This document shows, one piece after another, positions 7,046 through 11,269 of a stretch of DNA of 11,269 nt. Under the pieces are notes generated by a model. That model made no database searches. It saw nothing but the letters and a program-made list of their open reading frames with translations, and was not told the DNA's origin. Within the stretch, counting starts at the first letter, position 1. Each line of letters starts with the position of its first letter. The position numbers and the translations under genes were made by a program. This DNA comes from Comamonadaceae bacterium. GTDB taxonomy: Bacteria; Pseudomonadota; Gammaproteobacteria; Burkholderiales; Burkholderiaceae_C. The stretch is taken from contig CANCCE010000082.1 in NCBI GenBank assembly GCA_947374505.1, positions 1 to 11,269 of the forward strand, given 5' to 3'.

Positions 7046-7662
7046 TTGCGCTCTCCCTGAAGGGCTAGATCTCGCTCAAGAGCCGCCAGGTCTTCGTCTT
7101 TCACATGCACCATGGCCTTGAGTTTTTCAATATCGACCTCCTCCACGTCGCCATCGCGGGGGGCCCAGACCCCCGTTTTCAGGCACAAAATGCAGCGGAT
7201 GATTTCAACCACACCTTGCAGCAGCAGCAGGGCACCAGCCAGCGGAATCACGAATTTAAAAGGGTAGAGCGGGAGTGCATCCGCAGAAAAAGTCTGCTCA
7301 TTGATGCTTAGCGACTCATTGAAATAAACCCAGCCGGCCCAGGTCAGTGCAATCACTCCGGGCAGAAAAAAGACCAGATACAGCGTCAAGTCAATCACCG
7401 CCTGCGTGCGGGGTTGCAAGAAGCCGTACAGCACATCACCACGAACGTGGCCGTTTTTACTCAAGGTGTACGCCCCGGCGGTCATGAAGAGGGTTCCGTA
7501 CAGCATGATCTGCGCGTCAAGTACCCAAGCGTGTGGCCGATTCAGCACATAGCGGCAAAAAACCTCCCATGCAATCAACAGTGTCAGAGCGACCACGCTC
7601 CAGGCAAAGGCTTTGCCGATCCAAGTGGAAAAACGATCCACACCCAATAAAAAAGATTGCAT
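7042..7662 (-). CDS. TRAP transporter small permease DctQ (operon 2)
   Basis: 206-residue small membrane subunit, paralogue of the DctQ at 3086-3712 and similar over its first 165 residues: STWIGKAFAW, the LNRP-HAWVLDA region, MLYGTLFM, GAYTL, GHVRGD, YPFKFVIPLAGAL and EIIRC. Four hydrophobic segments are present. The acidic tail after residue 165 is divergent. I chose the Met at 7662 rather than the one at 7677 because AGGA lies 6 nt upstream of it with good spacing, and because MQSFLLGV aligns with the N-terminus of the paralogue (MKIQTFLHTA). The upstream Met would add MSGMS and has no clear ribosome site. The gene is separated from dctP by a strong terminator-like hairpin and overlaps dctM by 4 bp. 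Confidence 0.9.
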   Translation of the reverse strand: MQSFLLGVDRFSTWIGKAFAWSVVALTLLIAWEVFCRYVLNRPHAWVLDAQIMLYGTLFMTAGAYTLSKNGHVRGDVLYGFLQPRTQAVIDLTLYLVFFLPGVIALTWAGWVYFNESLSINEQTFSADALPLYPFKFVIPLAGALLLLQGVVEIIRCILCLKTGVWAPRDGDVEEVDIEKLKAMVHVKDEDLAALERDLALQGERK

Positions 7663-7695
7663 AGACATTCCTGACATCGCGCGCTAACTGCCGAC

Positions 7696-7731
7696 AAAAA
7701 AACAAGGGGGCACCGGATGGGTGCCCCCTTG
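7696..7731 (-). terminator. Strong intrinsic terminator inside the second TRAP operon, between dctP and dctQ
   Basis: A 12-bp perfect stem (CAAGGGGGCACC, 7703-7714, pairing with GGTGCCCCCTTG, 7720-7731) with a 5-nt loop is followed, on the minus strand, by seven T. It is as good as the operon-end terminators yet lies 27 bp after the dctP stop and about 35 bp before the dctQ start. Only read-through or an unseen internal promoter could express dctQM, so binding protein should greatly outnumber permease. Confidence 0.85.
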
Positions 7732-7758
7732 GGGTTCACATGAGGTTCAATGACTCAG

Positions 7759-8883
7759 TCAGGCCTTCTTGGCGTTTCTGCCAAAGTAATGGTTGTAGGC
7801 CATTTTGAAGTCCACGGTGTAATCGTTGTTCCATTGGCCAGCGCGTTGTGCAAAGGCTTTCTGCGAGTCCAGAACTTTCTTGAACATCGGGTTTTCCTTG
7901 GATTTTTCGGCAATCGTGGCGTCCCATGCCGTCAGTTGTGCGCGCAATACAGTGTCCGGTGTTTTGTAGAATTTGATGCCTTCTTTTTTCAAGGCAAGAT
8001 AGTCCTCAGAGTTGCGTTGAATCGCCTTCCAGCTCATGTCTGCGCTGGCCGCTTGCACAGCGTAGTCAATGATGGATTTCAATTCAGGGGCCAGGGCGGC
8101 AAGCTTGCTGCGGTTGAACAGAATTTCGAACTGCTCGCTGCTTTGGTGAAAGCTTTGCAGCATGCAGTTTTTGGTGACGTCCGGAAACCCTAGAATCCGG
8201 TCGCTGGAGGCGTTGTTGAATTCAGCGGCGTCGAGCAGACCGCGGTCGAGTGCCGGCACAATCTCGCCACCTGGCAGGGGGTTCACTGCGGTGCCCATTT
8301 TGGTGAAGACGTCGACCGCCAAGCCGACCGTGCGGAACTTCAGGCCTTTCATGTCTTCGACGCGGGCGACTGGTTTTTTAAACCAGCCGAGAGGCTGTGT
8401 CGTCATCGGGCCGTAAAGGTAAGACGTGACGTCGAGGTTCAAGCTCTTGTAGATCTCGTCGACCAGCGCTTTGCCGCCGCCGTAGTTGTGCCACGCCAGC
8501 ACCATGTTGGCATCCATGCCAAAGGCTGGACCGGAACCCCACAGCGCCAAGGCTGTGTTCTTTCCATACCAATAAGCAATCACGCCATGGCCGCCGTCCA
8601 GTGTGCCTTTGCTCACAGCGTCTAGCAGCTGGAATGCAGGGACGACCGCACCGGCGGGCAGGACTTCAATTTTGAGTTTTCCACTGGCCATGTCGTTGAC
8701 TTTTTTGGCAAAGTCGGTCGCGTACTCGTGAAAAATGTCTTTGGCCGGCCAAGTGCTTTGAAAGCGCAGTGTGGTGGTAGTTTGCGCTGTGGCCAGCATG
8801 GGGGCTGCCATGGCGCCTGCGCCGGCGGCGATGGCCGCACCTTTGAGAAGGCCGCGACGGCGAGGGCTTTTGTGTTCAGTCAT
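7759..8883 (-). CDS. TRAP periplasmic solute-binding protein DctP, TakP/FcbT1-like, Tat-exported (operon 2)
   Basis: 374-residue paralogue of the binding protein at 3790-4908, about 80% identical by eye, with two extra residues near the N-terminus. The Tat signal is PRRRGLLKGAA (7-17) followed by an Ala/Gly-rich segment and an ATA cleavage site near 33. The predicted ligand region is conserved: GPMTTQPLGWF, GLKFRTVGLA with the conserved arginine, and DRGLLDAAEFNN. Differences cluster on what are probably surface positions and in the C-terminal helices (for instance SKLAALAPELKS in place of SKFNSLPAELKA). The two transporters may therefore take the same or a closely related solute and differ mainly in regulation or affinity. 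GGAG (8892-8895) lies 8 nt before the ATG. The first gene of its operon, it runs divergently from the rhodanese gene. Confidence 0.93.
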   Translation of the reverse strand: MTEHKSPRRRGLLKGAAIAAGAGAMAAPMLATAQTTTTLRFQSTWPAKDIFHEYATDFAKKVNDMASGKLKIEVLPAGAVVPAFQLLDAVSKGTLDGGHGVIAYWYGKNTALALWGSGPAFGMDANMVLAWHNYGGGKALVDEIYKSLNLDVTSYLYGPMTTQPLGWFKKPVARVEDMKGLKFRTVGLAVDVFTKMGTAVNPLPGGEIVPALDRGLLDAAEFNNASSDRILGFPDVTKNCMLQSFHQSSEQFEILFNRSKLAALAPELKSIIDYAVQAASADMSWKAIQRNSEDYLALKKEGIKFYKTPDTVLRAQLTAWDATIAEKSKENPMFKKVLDSQKAFAQRAGQWNNDYTVDFKMAYNHYFGRNAKKA

Positions 8884-9038
8884 TGAATTTTCTCCAGTTA
8901 AAAATAGTTATTTATTTACTATTAACGGATGTTCAACGGATATAAAGTAATAACAAAGAGGGTTTTTACCGATAGATGGGAGTCGATTAGGTTTATTTTG
9001 AGCAAAGCTGTTGTGAGCTCATCGATTCGGCAAAATAC
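8884..9038. promoter_or_regulatory. Divergent intergenic region between dctP and the rhodanese gene
   Basis: A 155-bp AT-rich gap (A/T runs around 8896-8950) that must hold the promoter of the second TRAP operon and probably that of the rhodanese-coaX pair. On the minus strand TTTATATCC (8938-8946) lies about 11 bp downstream of the shared element and is a plausible -10 region. I see no convincing -35/-10 pair or strong ribosome site for the rhodanese gene. Confidence 0.45.
8957..8970 (-). promoter_or_regulatory. Shared promoter element GGTAAAAACCCTCT, copy 2
   Basis: This is the minus-strand match (13 of 14 bases) to the element upstream of the first TRAP operon, here ending 74 bp before dctP. 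Aligning the two promoters on the element also brings a downstream TCCG into register (TTCGATTCCG against TTTATATCCG, where the -10 would be expected). The similarity is thus not confined to the 14 bases. Confidence 0.5.
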
Positions 9039-9470
9039 ATGGCCATGAACCATCGCAACACTTCTTCACCCATTCCAGCCTCTGGCTACGCCGGCGACGT
9101 CTCGCCAGAACTGGCCTGGCGCTGGGTCCAGTCGGGCGAGGCGGTCTTGGTCGACGTGCGCAGCGATGCCGAGCGCGAGTGGGTCGGCTTTGTGCCCAGT
9201 GCCGTGCCCCTGGCTTGGAAGCAGTGGCCGGGCATGGCCATGAACCCGAACTTCGACGACGCCATTCAAGCCGCTGTAGCGACCGGGCAAAAAGCCGTCT
9301 TGCTGTGCCGCAGCGGCGTTCGCTCTATTGCCGCCGCCAAACGCGCGACCGAGTTGGGGCTGGAGGCTTACAACATTCTGGAGGGCTTTGAGGGTGATGC
9401 AGACGCTGATAGTCACCGCGGTTTGCGCGGAGGATGGCGTCAGCGGGGTTTGCCGTGGCGACAGAATTGA
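9039..9470 (+). CDS. Single-domain rhodanese-like sulfurtransferase
   Basis: 143-residue cytoplasmic protein with one rhodanese domain (about 20-138). It shows AVLVDVRSDAEREWVGFVP (35-53) and the active-site loop CRSGVRS with catalytic cysteine C90, which would carry a persulfide. It ends in a GWRQRGLPW motif seen in many small bacterial rhodaneses. No signal peptide or second domain is present. The sulfur donor and acceptor cannot be told from sequence. It precedes coaX by 21 bp on the same strand and is probably cotranscribed with it, though no functional link is evident. The start could be Met1 (9039) or Met3 (9045); neither has a good ribosome site. Confidence 0.88.
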   Translation: MAMNHRNTSSPIPASGYAGDVSPELAWRWVQSGEAVLVDVRSDAEREWVGFVPSAVPLAWKQWPGMAMNPNFDDAIQAAVATGQKAVLLCRSGVRSIAAAKRATELGLEAYNILEGFEGDADADSHRGLRGGWRQRGLPWRQN

Positions 9471-9491
9471 AAGTGTTCATAATCCTGCCCA

Positions 9492-10262
9492 ATGACTTTT
9501 TTAGCGATTGATGTCGGGAACACCCGCCTGAAGTGGGCCTATTACGAGGCGCCGGTCTCTGGCGCGCGCTTGCTGGCGCATGGCGCTGTATTTTTGGAAA
9601 ACATTGACAAGCTCGCCGACGAAGAGTTCAAGGACCTGCCACCGCCCGACTATATTTTGGGTTGTATCGTCGCCGGTGACGCCATCAAAAGCCGCGTGGC
9701 TGAGCAATTGGAGCACTGGGATGCCGTGCCACGCTGGGTCGTCTCAACAGCGCAGGAATGTGGCGTCAGCAACGGCTACGAGCATCCGGCCCGGCTCGGT
9801 GCTGACCGCTGGGTCGCCATGATCGGCGCACGCCACCGACTGCTGGCGCGCGGACTTCAAAAGCCCTGCGTGGTGGTCATGGTCGGCACCGCTGTGACGG
9901 TAGAAGCGCTCGACACCGAGGGCCGATTTTTGGGGGGGATTATTTTGCCCGGCCACGGCATCATGCTAAGGGCGCTGGAGTCCGGCACTGCCGGTTTGCA
10001 TGTGCCCACCGGTGATGTGATCGACTTCCCCACCAACACCAGCGATGCGCTCACCAGTGGCGGCACCTTTGCCATTGCCGGTGCCGTGCAACGCATGGTC
10101 GATAACCTCACTCAGCATTGCGGCGAAGCGCCCGTTTGCATCATGACCGGCGGTGCCGGCTGGAAAATGGCGCCCAGCTTGTCCGTGAAATTTGAGTTGG
10201 TCGACAGTCTTATCTTTGACGGTCTTCTGGAAATTGCCTCACAGCGTTTCGTTACTGCTTGA
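9492..10262 (+). CDS. coaX: Type III pantothenate kinase
   Basis: 256-residue cytoplasmic kinase that phosphorylates pantothenate, the first step of coenzyme A synthesis. It belongs to the ASKHA fold. Visible motifs are the phosphate-binding AIDVGNTRLKW (5-15, D7), LGADRW (102-107, with D105 the likely catalytic residue), GTAVTVE (132-138), LGGIILPG (147-154) and NTSDALTSGG (182-191). The length is normal for CoaX. The usual Asp at the end of the GTAxTxD motif is Glu138 here, a conservative change. It lies 21 bp after the rhodanese gene. Its last 24 bp overlap the end of the convergent gene on the opposite strand. No BirA/Baf fusion is present. Confidence 0.93.
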   Translation: MTFLAIDVGNTRLKWAYYEAPVSGARLLAHGAVFLENIDKLADEEFKDLPPPDYILGCIVAGDAIKSRVAEQLEHWDAVPRWVVSTAQECGVSNGYEHPARLGADRWVAMIGARHRLLARGLQKPCVVVMVGTAVTVEALDTEGRFLGGIILPGHGIMLRALESGTAGLHVPTGDVIDFPTNTSDALTSGGTFAIAGAVQRMVDNLTQHCGEAPVCIMTGGAGWKMAPSLSVKFELVDSLIFDGLLEIASQRFVTA

Positions 10263-10559
10263 GTGCGCTGGCTGCGCCAGCAGCGTGTCGAGGTTTTTCA
10301 GGATCTCGCTTTCAATCCGGTCCTTGAACGCACCCAGCAAAAAGCCCAGGTGCGCATCAATTTCAAACCTGTCTGGGTTGACCTTCAGCGTGCCGCTCAC
10401 GCCTGAGCGCGTGAAACTGACTTGATCGCTCTCCGCGCCTTCCTCGTAAGTGCAACGCATGTCAAACTTGTTTTCAGCTTGCTGCACCCACAGTGCTGCG
10501 GTCTTGCGCGCATCGGCCAAGTCCATGCGGTGTTCGCGTTCAATATGAATATCGGCCAT
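10239..10559 (-). CDS. Polyhydroxyalkanoic acid system family protein (PHA granule region)
   Basis: 106-residue soluble protein with the signatures of the PHA_gran_rgn family: MADIHIEREH at the start, KFDMRCTYEEG (31-41), VSFTRSGVSGTLKV (47-60) and FEIDAHLGFLLGAFKDRIESEI (65-86). Members occur near polyhydroxyalkanoate synthesis or granule genes in Proteobacteria, but their biochemical role is not established. I start it at the Met at 10559 because family members begin there and AGGA lies 9 nt upstream; an in-frame Met at 10610 would add 17 unlikely residues. No PHA synthase or phasin gene is in the window. The 3' end overlaps coaX by 24 bp on the opposite strand. It lies 60 bp after the VOC gene, possibly in one transcript. 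Confidence 0.88.
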   Translation of the reverse strand: MADIHIEREHRMDLADARKTAALWVQQAENKFDMRCTYEEGAESDQVSFTRSGVSGTLKVNPDRFEIDAHLGFLLGAFKDRIESEILKNLDTLLAQPAHSSSNETL

Positions 10560-10619
10560 GGATGTCTTTTCCTGTCGCTCGGTCTGTGTGGGGTGGGTGG
10601 CGGGTAACACGTTATTTTG

Positions 10620-11012
10620 TCAGACCCGCTCAGAGATTTCGATCAGGTTCAGATCCGGGTCGCGCACATACACCGAGCGGATTTTGCAGGTCGCACCCGT
10701 GCGCAAGACGGGGCCTTCGATGATCGGCCAGTTGTCGCGCAGCAGTTTGTCGATGACCTGCTGCAGTGGCACGCTGGCGATAAAACACAAGTCCAGCGCA
10801 CCTGGTACTGGCAAATGCGCCTTCGGTTCAAACTCCGAGCCTTTGACGTGCAGGTTGATTTTTTGGTGCCCGAACTTGAAGGCTTGCCGCGTCACAGGCG
10901 GCGTTCCGCCGATGAAACTTTCCAGCGTCATGCCCAGCACCCGCGTGTAAAAGTCCAGGCAAGCGGTTTCGTTGCTGGTGGTCAAAACCAAGTGGTCGAG
11001 GCGGTCAATCAT
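10620..11012 (-). CDS. VOC family (glyoxalase/bleomycin-resistance fold) protein, GLOD5-like
   Basis: 130-residue protein spanning two beta-alpha-beta-beta-beta halves of the vicinal oxygen chelate fold. Features are IDRLDHLVLTT (2-12), FYTRVLGM (21-28), FGHQKINLH (47-55), ALDLCF (72-77) and YVRDPDLNLIEISE (115-128). Candidate metal ligands are H7, H55 and E125, with D74 where many VOC enzymes have His. The pattern resembles the glyoxalase-domain 5 group (including Salmonella STM3117), whose reactions are mostly undefined. I start at the Met at 11012, matching the family N-terminus; an upstream in-frame Met at 11108 would add 32 basic residues with no fold similarity. The ribosome site is weak. 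It is upstream of the PHA-family gene on the same strand. Confidence 0.87.
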   Translation of the reverse strand: MIDRLDHLVLTTSNETACLDFYTRVLGMTLESFIGGTPPVTRQAFKFGHQKINLHVKGSEFEPKAHLPVPGALDLCFIASVPLQQVIDKLLRDNWPIIEGPVLRTGATCKIRSVYVRDPDLNLIEISERV

Positions 11013-11116
11013 GTGGACAAGTCTTGGGTTGAGATTTTTTGGAATTCGGTCCAATACCGCACGCGGCCGTCGCAGTGTCTGTCGTGACGAGTCTAGCGCG
11101 GCCTGCACAAGCGTCT

Positions 11117-11234
11117 GTCACTGCGAGCAATTTTCCGTCTCTGCGAGCGAAGCGTGGCAGTCCATCTGCGCGCACCTTCAAGATGGATGGCCGCGCTACG
11201 CTCGCCATGACGGGGCAGTGGATGGATGGCCGCG
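11117..11234. repeat. Intergenic palindromic repeat cluster (REP-like)
   Basis: The core is an imperfect inverted repeat: a 31-nt arm (11137-11167, starting GTCTCTGCGAGCGAAGCG) and its complement (11181-11211), matching at about 24 of 31 positions around a 13-nt loop. Fragments flank it: GTCACTGCGAGC (11117-11128) repeats the start of the left arm, and GATGGATGGCCGCG occurs exactly at 11182-11195 and 11221-11234. It resembles the dispersed GCGAGCGAAGCG / TGGATTGCC palindromes found in many proteobacterial genomes. It lies in the 257-bp non-coding stretch upstream of the VOC gene; I see no other gene there. Confidence 0.75.
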
Positions 11235-11269
11235 TGCTGCGGTCTGCCCCAGCCCGTCAGTTATGCTCT

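Noticed and set aside
11038..11053. Inverted repeat TTGGAATTCGGTCCAA upstream of the VOC gene
   Set aside because: Only 5-bp arms around a 6-bp spacer, with no second copy or adjoining promoter; this is within chance expectation.

Overview
The window looks like chromosomal DNA of a GC-rich betaproteobacterium of the Burkholderiales, most likely the Comamonadaceae. This is inferred from the protein families present: IcmF, long-form FcbT/TakP-type TRAP transporters, a stand-alone CoaX and a polyhydroxyalkanoate (PHA) system protein. Codon use favours G/C at third positions. I see no transposase, integrase, phage gene, tRNA, rRNA or CRISPR array.

Layout. Positions 1-1022 (minus strand) hold the first third of a fused isobutyryl-CoA mutase (icmF); the rest runs off the left edge. 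It is preceded by a perfect 20-bp palindrome that looks like an operator. Positions 1173-4908 and 5165-8883 are two complete, same-direction TRAP transporter operons on the minus strand, each ordered dctP-dctQ-dctM. Each ends in an intrinsic terminator. Each also has a hairpin between dctP and dctQ, which in the second operon is a textbook terminator. The two promoter regions share a 14-bp element (13 of 14 identical) at a similar distance from the dctP start. The two DctP proteins are roughly 80% identical by eye, while the membrane subunits have diverged more. Both DctM proteins are about 200 residues longer than usual, because of a central insertion with two predicted extra membrane helices around a Pro/Ala/Glu-rich linker.

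Positions 9039-10262 (plus strand) encode a single-domain rhodanese and a type III pantothenate kinase (coaX). They run divergently from the TRAP operons and convergently with a minus-strand pair at 10239-11012: a PHA system protein, whose end overlaps the coaX end by 24 bp, and a small VOC (glyoxalase-fold) protein. The right edge (11117-11234) carries a non-coding palindromic repeat cluster.

How the genes may work together. The TRAP operons are predicted to import an organic anion, possibly a 2-oxo acid or similar carboxylate, using Tat-exported binding proteins and a sodium or proton gradient. IcmF handles branched four-carbon acyl-CoA, CoaX makes a CoA precursor and the PHA protein belongs to carbon-storage granules. 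The acyl-CoA theme is suggestive, but icmF is separated from the transporters by a terminator and has its own putative operator. Co-regulation is therefore not shown. The strongest candidates for something little described are the long-form DctM insertion and the hairpin-split, co-regulated tandem TRAP cassettes. I see no evidence of a wholly new defence or mobile system.
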